Assembly (NCBI GenBank): GCA_015680685.1
Contig: MNCI01004170.1
Location: forward strand, 1,750,270 to 1,814,269
Direction of reading: 5' to 3'
Length of the DNA: 64,000 nt
DNA from: Gnetum montanum
Lineage: Eukaryota; Streptophyta; Gnetopsida; Gnetales; Gnetaceae
Shown here: in pieces, positions 22,970-33,580 of the stretch
How positions within the stretch are numbered: the first letter of the stretch is position 1
Layout of the letters: the number at the start of each line of letters is the position of its first letter
Notes under the pieces: model-generated
Seen by the model: the letters and a program-made list of their open reading frames with translations, nothing else
Told to the model about the DNA's origin: nothing
Database searches by the model: none
Program-made: the position numbers and the translations under genes

Positions 22970-25900
22970 TAATATCTTCCATCAACCTTTGTAGCCAAAT
23001 GAGTTCACAGATTCCTTGTGCTATAGCTCTATATTCAGCTTCTGCACTACTATGTGCTACAACAGATTATTTTTTTTCTTCTCCACATCACTAAGTTTTC
23101 CCAAACCTTGGTACAATACCCTATAGTAGACCTTCTGTCTTCAATGGCTCTAGCCCAATCTACATCACTAAAACCAATAATGTCCCTTTCACTGCACTTC
23201 TTAAACAATAGTCTCTTTCTTGGGCATCCCTTTAGATACCTTAGAATCTAATTTACAGCATCTTGGTGTCTCTTTGTAGGAGCATGCATGAACTAGCTAA
23301 TAATACTTATGTTGAAAGAAAAATCTAGCCTAGTGAGAGAGAAATAGATGAGTTTACCAACCAAGCATTAATAGCTTTCTTGATTTATAGGATGATCTTC
23401 TTTAGGAGTCTTCTATTTCCAATTTTGTTCCAATGGAGTCCCTGCTGGTCTACACGACATCTTACTAGTCTCTTTGAGTAAATCCATGATATATTTCCTT
23501 TGGAATATGAAAATCCATTTCTTGATTCTATCAATTTCCATTCTCAAAAAATACTTTAGTGGATGAAGATCTTTGACTCTAAACTCTACTTGGAGCTTCC
23601 TTTTGAGATCTTCAATCTAATGATCATCATCTCTTGTAATCACTATATCATCAACATAACCAATAAGGATTGATCTTTTATCATGGTTCCCTTCTTTAAC
23701 AAATAAAATATGATCGACTAAATCAAGTAATCTAGGCTCGAGAAGATTGTTTCAGTCCGTAGAGTAACTTCTTTAATCTACATACTTTACCCATACCTTC
23801 TTGAGATTCAAACTAGGTGGTATGTTTATGTAAATTTCTTCTTCCAATGTACCATTTTGGAAGGCATTTTTTATGTCAATTTGATGCAACCCCCAATCCA
23901 AATTTGCAACTAAAGACAATAAAACCCTAATAGAATTAATTTTTTCCATAGAAGCAAATGTTTTTTCATAGTCTATCTCATATGTCTAGGTGAACCTTGT
24001 GCCACAAGTCTAACCTTGTATCTTTCAATGCTATCATTAGGACCATCCTTGACAGTAAACACCCATTTACTCCCCATAAGTTTCTTCCTTTCAAGTAGGT
24101 GGACTATTTTCCATGTTTCATTATCTTCCAAAGCCTTCATTTCCTCCATCACAACTTCCTTCCATTTGGAATCTTCCAAAGCCTCAAAGATATTTCTCAG
24201 AACTTGTGTTTCATCAACCTTTGAAAGAAATGCCCTATAATTACATGATAACTTGGAGTATGTGAGATAATTAGAAATGGGATATTTTACACATGACCTC
24301 ACCCCTTTTCTAACTACAATCATAAGATCCAAGTCATCAATCTCTTCATTATCATTCACCACCTCAAACTGCTCTTGTATACCACCATCACTTGGATCTA
24401 TCATCGATTTTGGCTCTTGGTTTTGTTGATGCGCTTGTGGCCATCTAGAATATCCTAGAATTTATTTTGGATGTGATTTTCCCCCAATATTTTAATCTAA
24501 CTCTTGGACTAATTTGGCATGAGGTGTGACATGATTTTTTGATATGAACTCAAACATAGCAACTGGTAGGAATATGATTGAATCCCAGTGTTGCTCTTCT
24601 GTAGGTTAATTTTACCCATAAAGAGTAACATTGGGATAAAAGAGTTGGTGTTTAAAGGAAGGTAGTAGCATTTATACCCTTTTTGTGTAGGAGAATAACC
24701 TAAGAGTACACACTTGAGGGATTTTGGATCAAGTTTCCCATGATTTGGTTGAGCATTATGTACATATATGACACCTCCAACGACACAAAGTGGAAGAGTG
24801 TTGAGAATTCATGTAGAAGGAAAGGTTGATAAGAAAGACTTAGTGGAGTTTGGTATTAAATATTTTTAGATGGTACTCGATTAATGAAATATGCAGAGGT
24901 GAGAATAGCTTCTCTCCAGAAGGATTGAGGAACATAGCTAGTAAACATAATTGATTAAGCTACCTTCAGAAAATGTTTATTTTTTCATTCTACAACTTTT
25001 TTTGGGATGTATAGGCATAAGAACTTTGGTGAAAGATTCCATGCTTACTTAAATATTCTTTAAGCTCTTGAGAAAATCTTCTTTACCATTATTTGAATGA
25101 AGAATATGAACTGACAATTGGAAAACATTTGTAACGAGCTTATGGAATTCTTTGAATAATGAGCTAACTTTGGTTTATCTCTCATTAGGTACACCCAACA
25201 TACATGAGTGTGATCATCTATAAAAGTTACAAACCAGCATCCCCTAGTTAAATTTGGTACTCATGAAGGATCCCACACATCACTGTGAATAAGATGAAAT
25301 AGAACAAAAGGTTTATAAGGATGAGAAGGATGAGATGTTTGAAATTTTTTTTTCATGAATACAATTATCACACTTGAAAGACAAAGGATCTTTATTATTA
25401 AACATACGAGGACACAAATGTTTCAAATATGTAAAATTTGGGTGCCCTATTCTTTTGTGCCAAAGCATTATCTCAAACTTAGGAATAGAGTCAAAAGAGA
25501 TAAATGAGATTGTAGGGGATTCAAAATTTGATGGAGAACCAATACCAATGATATAATAGAGGTCAAGTCACTCCTCAACATTGCCAATCATCCTCCCTGA
25601 TCATAGATCCTGAAACTCACAATGAGAAGGAAAAAAGGTCACAACATAATTCAAGTCTTTGGTGAACTTGCTAATTGAGAGAAAATTGCATTTTAAATTT
25701 GGAACATAGACCATAGATTTTAAAATGAACCCAAGTAGTTTTACATCTCCACTACCTATAGCTAAGCTTCACAAACCATTAGCCACTATGATTCTAATTT
25801 TATCCACACAGTCTTCATACGTACAAATTGCTTTTAATGAACTCATCATGTGCTTGGAGGCTCCCATATCTACGATCCAACCATTTAAGGGGCCCTTGTA

Positions 25901-26640
25901 GGATAATATGGAAGAGACAAGACTAGTATTACCTTGTTGGGTAGCAAGTGTAGTAGGAGCTTTAGGAGTAGCTTTTGTTTCCTTGCTATTTTGAAAGACA
26001 TTTAGCAATTTCTAGAGTACCTCTAGTTGTTCATCAGTAAACTAGTTTGAGATAGCCTTCATCTAATTTGATGATTCAACCATGTATGATAACTTGTTAT
26101 TCCATCATTGGCTTCATGGTTTCAATCTACAGGCTTTTTGAGAGGGTATTGAAATATTCAATGATTGATGAGTTACCTTGCCAAGTATTGTGGATGGAAA
26201 ATCAAACTTCAAAGCTTAATGATATGTTTTTAAGGTCTTAATACATTTCTTTTATAGTATCCCAAATCTCCTTCACTATTTGATAAAATAGATATAGCTT
26301 TTCAAGTTTAGACTCCATTAAATTGATCAACCAAGCCATCACTGTTGATTTTTCCACCTCCCATTTGCTATACATGGTAAAGCTTTCTTTAGGCATGGCA
26401 GTTGCTCCTATCAAGTAGCCCACTTTTCCCCTTTCTTTGATCATGAGTAGGATTGATTAATACCATTCATGGAAATTATTTCCATTTAGTCAATGTATGG
26501 TGATTTGAAGAGAATGATTTTCAATTTGAGAGGAGGAAAGGGATAAGGGGGGAGTTGAGACAATTAAAATTAGGGAGGATTTCAATGTAGAGAATTTAGA
26601 TGTTGTACTCATCATTTTGTTTTGCCAGCTAGGTTCCCAC
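22970..26640 (-). pseudogene. Ty1/copia gag-pol (H2)
   Basis: Gag: AGYL/GYLIGATAMPKES and NSMVMSWL-like text, here STVMAWLINLMESKLEK (26444-26238). Protease: WIVDMGASKHM near 25850, with the catalytic Asp kept. Pre-integrase block: LWHKRIGHPNF near 25460. Integrase: fragments between about 25370 and 24640. RT: GSKWVFTVKDGPNDSIERYK (24404-23973 region), IDIKNAFQNGTLEEEIY near 23850, and the active site YVDD near 23650. RNase H: DVDWA near 23165. Many stops and a few frame changes interrupt it. The order and motifs are typical of plant copia elements; a clade is not assigned. Confidence 0.85.
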
Positions 26641-26668
26641 ATTGGTAAAAGAACTAGCTTTGATACTG

Positions 26669-26702
26669 TGAACATCAAGGAAAGAAGAAAAGATTAAAAA
26701 AT

Positions 26703-26750
<48 letters not shown>

Positions 26751-26936
26751 TCAAAAATTATAGCAATTTATAAAAAATAATTGCAATAGAAAATCTGCTA
26801 GATAAGGAACAAGAAATCTAGAAAATAACTAATAGATATTGATGATAAAATTTGATTTAGAGAATCAACTAATTTTGGTAAGTTGACCCACAAAATCAAG
26901 TCCTAATTGATTAGGCTTTATTCTAACTTTTTAACA
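26669..26936 (-). repeat. 5' LTR and primer site of copia element H2
   Basis: The 268-bp LTR begins TGAACATCAAGG on the plus strand and ends TTTTTAACA. It holds a CT run (about 26706-26744). The adjoining bases, read on the minus strand as CAGTATCAAAGC (26668-26657), are the primer site and resemble the initiator tRNA-Met complement TGGTATCAGAGC. Confidence 0.88.
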
Positions 26937-26941
26937 AGGTT

Positions 26942-27827
26942 CATCATCAGAGAGTTGGTGATGAACTTACTCCAATTCATCCATGCCCTTAACATAGCCA
27001 TAAGTTAGGCTCTCAGTAGGTTTCATGCAAAGTGTGCTGCTTTTAGAATTAGCTGTCAGCCACTAGGTACCCTCATATTTTGTGGTTGTTGTGTATAGGC
27101 ACTTTTGGATTTTAGATTCATCTACACATTGTTTGCATGCTTTGATTGATGTGCATTTAATAGGTCAAATTTTCTACATACAGTTACACCCTATATCACT
27201 ATACACAACACATGGAACTTGCTTCTTCTTAATCTTTCCAAATGCATATTCTTTAAAAATCACTAGAAAAAGATCTCTTATGTCCATTCATGTATAAATA
27301 GTTCTCAACCAATCCCTTCCCATAATGATTAGGAAGTCCCCCTTGTAATTATCAACTTTAATCACCAAGAAATTGGTAGGATCTAACCACCCATAAATAG
27401 TGATCGCAATGTCCTCCACTAGTCCCAAGGTTACAGTGATAAATTGATCTACCAATTCTAGATGAATGTTGCTCTTCTTGAGAGGAGGAAGGTTCTAAGC
27501 ATTGTACATTTTATAGAAAATCAAGTTGACACCAGAATCTAAATCAAGAAGAGTCTTGCATGGCTCATTCCCAACAATCTGCAAGTAGATCAGAGGACTT
27601 CCATGATTAGCTCTTTTCCTAGGAAGGTTGCCAGCCTTGATCCAATAAAATATAGCATGGGTTAACATGATAGTGTGAATCTTGGGAGTCATTTTATTTG
27701 AAGGCCTCTTAAAAGAAATGGATGTAGAGAATGAAGAAAACACATGGCAACCAGCTACATAAGTAGGTAAGGGCTTTGTAGGGCTACTGGATTGGAAGAA
27801 TGATGTTTTATAGGATCTGGGTTCCAA
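26942..27827 (-). pseudogene. Athila-type aspartic protease region, copy B
   Basis: The minus strand reads LIYLQIVGNEPCKTLLDLDSG then VNLIFYKMYNA (27827-27495). After a stop it continues SNIHLELVDQFITVTLG and DFLIIMGRDWL down to about 27310. The DLDSGVNL stretch corresponds to the DLGASVNL protease site of Athila-type elements. The part near 26942-27000 continues directly, across the copia insertion, into the RT leader at 22424. Confidence 0.7.
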
Positions 27828-28008
27828 ACCACTCGGTTGAGGATCAAGCTATAAGTTAATAGCCTTGGTAGCATTATGTTGTTGCAATTGTGCTGGAATT
27901 TCACCCTACATGGATGGAGTAAGCAATAATTGGGTTGAGGGTGGAGGAACATGTGCTGAAGAATGAGGAGGATGATAAGAATATGGAGATTCCCCTCTAG
28001 GAGAAAAA
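27828..28008 (-). pseudogene. Pro/Ser/His-rich gag tail of copy B
   Basis: The minus strand reads a Pro/Ser/His-rich stretch (SPRGESPYSYHPPHSSAHVP-like), similar in composition to the gag C-terminal region of copies C and D. It ends abruptly at 28008, where inverted LTR-end sequence starts. The rest of gag and the 5' LTR of B are missing. Confidence 0.5.
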
Positions 28009-28075
28009 TGCTCGTATTCATATGGTTGACTATAGGGGTACCTCGTTACTCATCATACAAATACGAGTGTTTCAC
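28009..28075. repeat. Palindromic junction of two LTR ends
   Basis: A plus-oriented LTR 3' end (about 28009-28053: GCTCGTATTCATATGG ... GTTACTCATCA) is joined directly to a minus-oriented LTR missing its last ~33 bases (TACAAATACGAGTG, from 28054). The outer parts are complementary, so the segment can fold back. It marks the broken 5' edge of copy B and the truncated end of the LTR at 28054-28913. Confidence 0.75.
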
Positions 28076-28913
28076 ACATGATCCAGTCAAACTCCGTAGA
28101 CGGACTAGTTGTGGTATCCAAACGGACTAGTTGTCTTTCCACCTGGACTAGTATTAGCTTTGTCACATATGGTTTAGTCCAGAGTGAGGTGTATGATGTG
28201 TTCCTACACTAATGCTACTCCTGGGAATGATGGAAAATAATATCAACTAAACTAGGAGAGAGAGTGTGTGAGAAAGAATCTAAACTAGCCTAAGTGCGAT
28301 GAGCATCCATTCCTTAATCATCCATACACATCTTGGACCTCGTGCATGACTACCACTGGGATTACCAAGCGCATGGCCTAGGTACGCTACTGGGTTACCA
28401 AGTAGTCACACTTAAATGCTTGTGATAAAGTCGTACTCATTCCGTGTTACTAGGAGATAAGGGTAGAGAGATATTAACTAAGAAAGTAGTAAATAACGAT
28501 GACAATTAAATAATTAAGCTAAGTGGATGCTGCAATGATGAAGTAATCTTGATCTTTATTGCCGATCATGTGCATGTCCAAGTACGTTACACTTGAATAA
28601 GGATGTCGTATAGTTACAATCATCACACTGCGAGCAAGCACTAAGAGAAAGGGTTGAGAGGAAAAACTAATAAAAAGTCCCTCCCTTAGTACCAAAAAAA
28701 CTACAAAACTTAAACTTAAAAACTACCTACCAAATCTACCTACCTCTTATTTATAGATGAGGAGACAGGCTGCGATATCACGTCTAGGCTATGATATCGC
28801 GTACGTGATATCGCATTGGCTGTGATAACATGTACATGATATCGTGTACATGATATCACATCACCTGTGATATCACGTACGTGATATCACGGCCAACAAT
28901 TCATGACTCATCA
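28054..28913 (-). repeat. Tandem extra LTR next to copy C
   Basis: This LTR has the same orientation as the next one (28918-29820) and is closely similar, by eye roughly nine in ten bases. The minus-strand TATA box is at 28748-28756. The array at about 28771-28895 has GATATCACG/GATATCGCG units. The U5 end is truncated at 28054 and replaced by an inverted LTR end. Only TAAA (28914-28917) separates it from the LTR of copy C. Confidence 0.85.
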
Positions 28914-28917
28914 TAAA

Positions 28918-29820
28918 TGATGAGTGGCGAGGTACCCCTACACTCAACCATACGAGTACGCGCATTTCACGCATGATCCAATCGAACTCTACAGACGGAC
29001 TAGTTGTGGTATCTAGATAGTTACTCATAGATCACAATTTTTTGTCTTCCCACCTAGACTAGTATTATCTTTGTCATGTATGGTGTAGTCCAGAGTGAGG
29101 TATATGATGTGTTCCTACACTAATGCTACTCCTGGGGATGACGGGAAATAATATCAACTAAACTAGGAGAGAGAGTGTGAGAGAGAATCTAAACTAGCCT
29201 AAGTGCGATGAGTAGCCATTCCTTAATCATCCATACATCTTGGACCTCGTGCACGACTACCACTAGGATTACCAAGAGCATGGCCTAGGTATGCTACTTG
29301 GTTACCAAGTAGTCACACTTAAATGCTCATGATTAAGTCGTACTCATTCCACGTTACTAAGAGATAAGGGTAGAGAGATATTAACTAAGAAAGTAGTAGA
29401 TAACAATAACAATTAAATAATTAAGCTAAGTGGATGCTACAATGATGAAGTAATCTCCATATTTATTACCGATCATGTGTGTCTCCAAGTACATCACACT
29501 CGAATAAGGATGTCGTACAATTACAATCCTCACACTGCAGGCATGCACTAGGAGAAAGGGTTGAGAGAAAAAACTGACAAAAAGTCCCTACCTTAGTACT
29601 AAAAAAACTACAAAACTTAAACTTAAAAACTGCCTACCAAATCTTCCTACCTCTTATTTATAGATAAGGAAACAGGCTACAATATCGTGTATGCGATATT
29701 ATGTCTAGGCTGTGATATTGTGTACGTGATATCGCGTCGGCTATGATATCACGTACGTGATATCGCGTCACCTATGATATCACGTACATGATATCACAAC
29801 CAAAAATTCATGACTCGTCA
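28918..29820 (-). repeat. 3' LTR of copy C (903 bp)
   Basis: On the plus strand it starts TGATGAGTGGCGAGG and ends TGACTCGTCA, directly before the inverted polypurine tract TACCCCCACAAC. The minus-strand TATA is at 29655-29663. The array at about 29676-29812 has six or so palindromic units of the GATATCACG/GATATCGCG type separated by short G/C-rich linkers. Confidence 0.88.
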
Positions 29821-30012
29821 TACCCCCACAACTGAATGAAAACTCATCCTCAAGTTAAAGTGAGAACAAACTCCATTGATTACACAGTGGATAGGTATGG
29901 GATTATTGACTGACTAGAATGGATTCATGCTGCAGTATGGAATCAAAACAAAATTGAGACACAACATGAAGAATGCAAAAGAAAATCCTATAACTACAAT
30001 ATTGGGTGCAAC

Positions 30013-30780
30013 TCATGTAGTTCCTGGTGGTGGTGGCTCCTCCATGGATGTCTTTCCCTTGTCTTGTGCTCTAAGTCTTGGGATTTGATGGCGTTGAAGT
30101 ATGGCTTGGATTTTCTCCTCTTGTAAGGCCTTGAGTGCCTTGGCATGTGTGTAAGTTTGTGCTTGTTCCCTAGAGGCATCCTAGTCAACCTTCTCTTTTT
30201 CCTCTGCCACCCTTTTATTCTTTGTCAACAATTTATTGAGTTGCTTGATTCTGAAAGTGTCCAGCTAGTTTTGAGCAACCTTTGGCCCTATATTTAGAAG
30301 GTTTAATACTTTTGAAATGGATTGAATAGAGAAATCAATAGTCATACCACAAATGTTAACCATGGTGCCTTCTTCTTTATTGTGCCAAAATTGGTACGTT
30401 TCCCCTAAGTACCAAGCACCACTTTCAGAGAGGGTAGGCCACAATGAGGACCCTTTAAGGTGATCCTTAATGACCTTCGGAGAAAATTCTATGAAAAGTC
30501 CAAATTTTAATTCTACGATCACTAAAATTAATATGGACCTTTCATGGATGGCCTAAATACAATCCTGGGGCAATGTGAGATGTCGTCCCTATTCAGACAC
30601 TATAGCAACTCCTCCTTCTACTTGCCTTGATTGTATAGTGGCAAGGTCTTCTTGGTGGATACTAAATGATTGTTCCTCATGCTCTACATGTTGTTTAGTA
30701 GGAACTTGTCCTTCACTTCTCCTAGGTTTCTTGATCACACCTTGAGTAGGACCTTCCTGTTGTCCGCATTTCGAGGTCAT
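30013..30780 (-). pseudogene. Shortened ORF2 of copy C (256 codons)
   Basis: The ATG at 30780 directly follows the conserved acceptor. The frame stays the same to TGA at 30013, with only a few internal stops (for example after GGVAIVSE, near 30589). It keeps the N-terminal block (DHLKGSSLWPTLSESGAWYL), part of the coiled coil (LDTFRIKQLNKLL) and the C-terminal tail (KGKTSMEEPPPPGTT). Compared with copy A, two large internal segments are missing, both deleted in frame. It could be decay that happened to keep frame or a genuine short variant. Confidence 0.65.
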
Positions 30781-30809
30781 CTGCAATCACACGGGGCCAA
30801 TTGTTAGTA
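30781..30809 (-). promoter_or_regulatory. Branch point and splice acceptor before ORF2 (copy C)
   Basis: On the minus strand TACTAAC (30809-30803) is followed by TGTGATTGCAG ending at 30781, one base before the ORF2 ATG. The arrangement is nearly identical to that of copy A. Confidence 0.6.
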
Positions 30810-31269
30810 AGGTTGTTACCAAAGTTAGGTTATACCTTATTGCTTGCCTTAATGAATTTGCTTTATCTCTATGTGATGTTACTTATTAGGAGAAAATGTC
30901 CCCAAAAGATTATAATATTGAATCCTCTTTGCTTAGGTGGTTTCCAAATCTAGTTTCCTGATATAACTAAGGAGATGAAATTGTTTTTGGTACATTTATC
31001 CTTAATTTTATAACTAATTACCCTTAATAATGTCCTTCAGGTGGTGAAAAATTTCAAAAAATTTATGTGCTATACGACATGTGCCCCTACCCCACAACTA
31101 AGCTAAACACTCCAGGTTTAAGTAGGTTCAAATGGAATGAAAATCAAAGTACCAGCGAGCGAGTTATGGATATGAAAGCAAGAGACGTGCAATCGCGAGT
31201 CATAGAGAGAAATTTGAAAAACTTCCCCCACGTGAATAGTTGCAAATGATGTTGATTAGCGTAGTGGGA

Positions 31270-31340
31270 TTTTGTATATATTTTTTTTTTTGGATGCGAT
31301 ATCACGTACGTGATATCACGTACACGATATCGCGACCTAT
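31270..31340 (-). promoter_or_regulatory. Internal promoter-like segment of copy C
   Basis: On the minus strand three GATATC units joined by ACGTACGTG-type linkers (31337-31292) are followed by an A run and ATATATACA (31283-31275). The ~250 bases beyond align with those downstream of 1123 in copy A. The units match those in copy C's own LTR. Confidence 0.5.
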
Positions 31341-31761
31341 CGAAGTTAGGGCACTTTATAGAATGTACCGAATTTTTAATATTTTTTTGAAATTAAACGA
31401 TGTAAACTAAGGACATCTAGATGAGTGTTAAAGGGTTCCAAAGTAATTCAACTAGTTATGAAGGCATGAAAATTATGATGGTATGGAATTTATCAATAAG
31501 GACCTCGGATGGTAAGGGGGAGAAAAAGGCTATGTGATGGTTCATAGGAACATTTGAATTGGAGGGATAGTAATAAGGGAAAGAATATTTTTGAAAATAC
31601 GCTAAGGGTAATAAATGGTATGTGGAAGATGTGTTATGAGTGCAAATTACAAAAAATTATGCAACTGGGTCCTCCCCAAAGCAGGTTCCAACCTCTAATG
31701 CCCTTGCATAACCACACCTTAAAATGTTTGTAGGCACTAGAAGGGTTAAATGTAATCTACA

Positions 31762-32015
31762 NNNNNNNNNNNNNNNNNNNNNNNNNNNNNNNNNNNNNNN
31801 NNNNNNNNNNNNNNNNNNNNNNNNNNNNNNNNNNNNNNNNNNNNNNNNNNNNNNNNNNNNNNNNNNNNNNNNNNNNNNNNNNNNNNNNNNNNNNNNNNNN
31901 NNNNNNNNNNNNNNNNNNNNNNNNNNNNNNNNNNNNNNNNNNNNNNNNNNNNNNNNNNNNNNNNNNNNNNNNNNNNNNNNNNNNNNNNNNNNNNNNNNNN
32001 NNNNNNNNNNNNNNN
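31762..32015. other. Assembly gap (254 N)
   Basis: Unknown bases inside the spacer of copy C. A further single unknown base is at 32067. Confidence 1.
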
Positions 32016-32432
32016 TCTTACTCCCATTTTGCATTAGATCTACAAGGATCTTAGTACAACCATGTTNCCTAATCATTCCCTCTTGGTCCATCCTTCTTCA
32101 TTCTGGGTACAATGAACACAAAATTAATTTAAAGTTTTAAGAATGTCAAGAATATCACTATACCCTTGAACAGAACCTCTTATTTGTAGGGTGGATGGGT
32201 GGGTGTAATGGGCTCACTGTCCAAATAATTGATCACTCGAGACTTGATAACATAGAACACACCCCAACCAATGAGCCACATGAGTGTTTTATTCATAGAT
32301 AAGATTACTCATAAAAAGATAAAAATCCAAAAGGACAAAAAGATAAAACAAGAAATTGAAAAATGAAAAACTGGAAAACAAAAAATGGTAAAATTAAAGA
32401 AAATGAAAAAAGGTTATTAATCCTGCTTCATA

Positions 32433-33540
32433 TTAGAATGGGGGATATCCCCCATAACTAAGTGGTTGAGCATGGCAAGGATTAATAAATGAAAGATGAG
32501 GATCCTTGCATGTTGGAAACATTAACACTCCATCATACTTACCCCATTGGGGTTCACACACTTGATTACAATAACCATAGTGGGGCAATTTATAAGATGT
32601 GGTTCCCAGGTAAAGAGTTGACCCACTATGATACTTGAGACCATAATATGGCATGCAAGGATCAGAATGTCATACCCCATGGTTGTATTCATTGGGCCAT
32701 ATGGTTGTTGGAATGTTAATTGGTGGCCCTAATGAAGTGACATGAGGCATTGGGTTCAAGAAGAAGGATGCACCACAGTGTTGGACTTGTGCTGAGTTGG
32801 AGAATGCAGTGGCCTTGGAACTGTGTTGTCCCTTCCTATGGTCATGTCTACAGAAGGGATGCCTTTGATGTTGAAGAGGTTTCTCACTGCTGTTGGTAAT
32901 AGTAGCACAAGTAACATTCATGGGTTGTTGTTGTGGTGCAGAACTTTCAGTACTAGTTGGTGGTGATGTAGAAGGAGGGAAAGGATGAGAATGTTGAAAT
33001 TTAGGATAAGTGTAAGGTACACAAGGTGGTGGTTGTGTTGAGGACATGGGCTTATAGTACTGAGGAAAATAATAATGCAGCGAGATAGAGTATCTTGACC
33101 CAGTTGGGGAAATAGGATGTTGGACTAGATAAGCATTTGGATTCAGATGATATGAAGGGTGTCTCCAGTTTAGGGATGGCTTCCCCCACAACTGGGATTT
33201 TTTCCACCGTGATCAAACACAATATCTCTATATGAACTCTGGGTGTAACATTCTTCCCCAATGCTCATATAAATGTAACAAGAGTGGGCATTGGCCCTTG
33301 GGGTGATTTTATAGGCAAATGTTACATTCATATGTATGATTGGTAGTTGAGCTCTTATTTTCCTCATCCCTTCTTTCCAACTATCTAATGATATTTTTTT
33401 GTGCTTCTCGAGTTGTCAAAACTCTATCTCCAATAATATCAATATATTCTCCACACTTTTGATGCATCCATTCCAACATCTTATTAATCTTTGCCTTGAC
33501 TTCCTCTAATGATTGTTGTACTGGCAAAGATGGTTATTCC
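32433..33540 (-). pseudogene. Gag remnant of copy C (zinc-finger-like motif plus Pro/Tyr/His-rich tail)
   Basis: The minus strand reads a coding-like stretch. First come text near EEQMHQKCGEYID (about 33460) and NHTYECNICLYNHPKGQCP (about 33330). A Pro/Ser/Tyr/His-rich region follows (33191-32670) and finally YCNQVCEPQWGKYDGVL (32654-32433). The C-x2-C-x3-H-x4-C arrangement in ECNICLYNHPKGQC resembles but does not equal the usual CCHC knuckle. Copy D has the same block at about 44210-44575. Stops and one or two frame changes break it. I infer gag from its position and composition, not from a recognised domain. Confidence 0.5.
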
Positions 33541-33580
33541 TCCTTGAGATAGGTTGATTTATCCTTTTTGTGATTATGGA

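Larger units (their letters stand above)
22430..26936 (-). mobile_element. Ty1/copia element H2 (4507 bp), inserted in copy B
   Basis: The element is complete in outline. It has a 5' LTR (26669-26936), a primer site just inside it, gag, protease, integrase, RT and RNase H in copia order on the minus strand, a polypurine tract AGCTTGAGGGGGAG (22712-22699) and a 3' LTR (22430-22698). It is flanked by the 5-bp duplication AGGTT at 22425-22429 and 26937-26941. The coding region has many stops and is inactive. Removing it rejoins the coding frame of copy B, so it inserted while B's sequence was still colinear. Confidence 0.93.
12687..28008 (-). mobile_element. Athila-like retrotransposon copy B, with pol, split by nested insertions
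   Basis: Read from high to low coordinates, B holds a Pro/Ser-rich gag tail (28008-27830) and protease (27827-27250). A copia insertion (22430-26936) follows. After it come RT and RNase H (22424-20930), integrase (20740-19600), a spacer, an internal promoter segment (17965-17866), ORF2 (17433 to about 13800) and the 3' LTR (13560-12687). A solo LTR of the same family (14818-15764) interrupts ORF2. This is the only copy in the window showing that the ORF2 module belongs to an element with its own pol. The 5' LTR and gag start are missing; the high end stops at a palindromic LTR-end junction near 28008. Confidence 0.8.
28918..33580 (-). mobile_element. Athila-like retrotransposon copy C (no recognisable pol)
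   Basis: From high to low coordinates: a gag remnant (33540-32433), the shared spacer with an assembly gap, an internal promoter segment (31340-31270), splice acceptor, shortened ORF2 (30780-30013), polypurine tract (29834-29821) and 3' LTR (29820-28918). Between gag and the spacer (about 32430-32105) there is no room for pol, and the gap is only 254 bases, so C is a deletion derivative that could move only with help. Its 5' end is cut by the LTR of copy E at 33581. Confidence 0.8.

Noticed and set aside
22467-26744. Two CT-dinucleotide runs as independent microsatellites or regulatory GAGA sites
   Set aside because: Both are the same internal part of the two LTRs of copia element H2, at about 22467-22504 and 26706-26744.
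28769-28895. Independent minisatellite locus
   Set aside because: The array is the U3 part of an LTR and recurs at the same place in other LTRs of the family.
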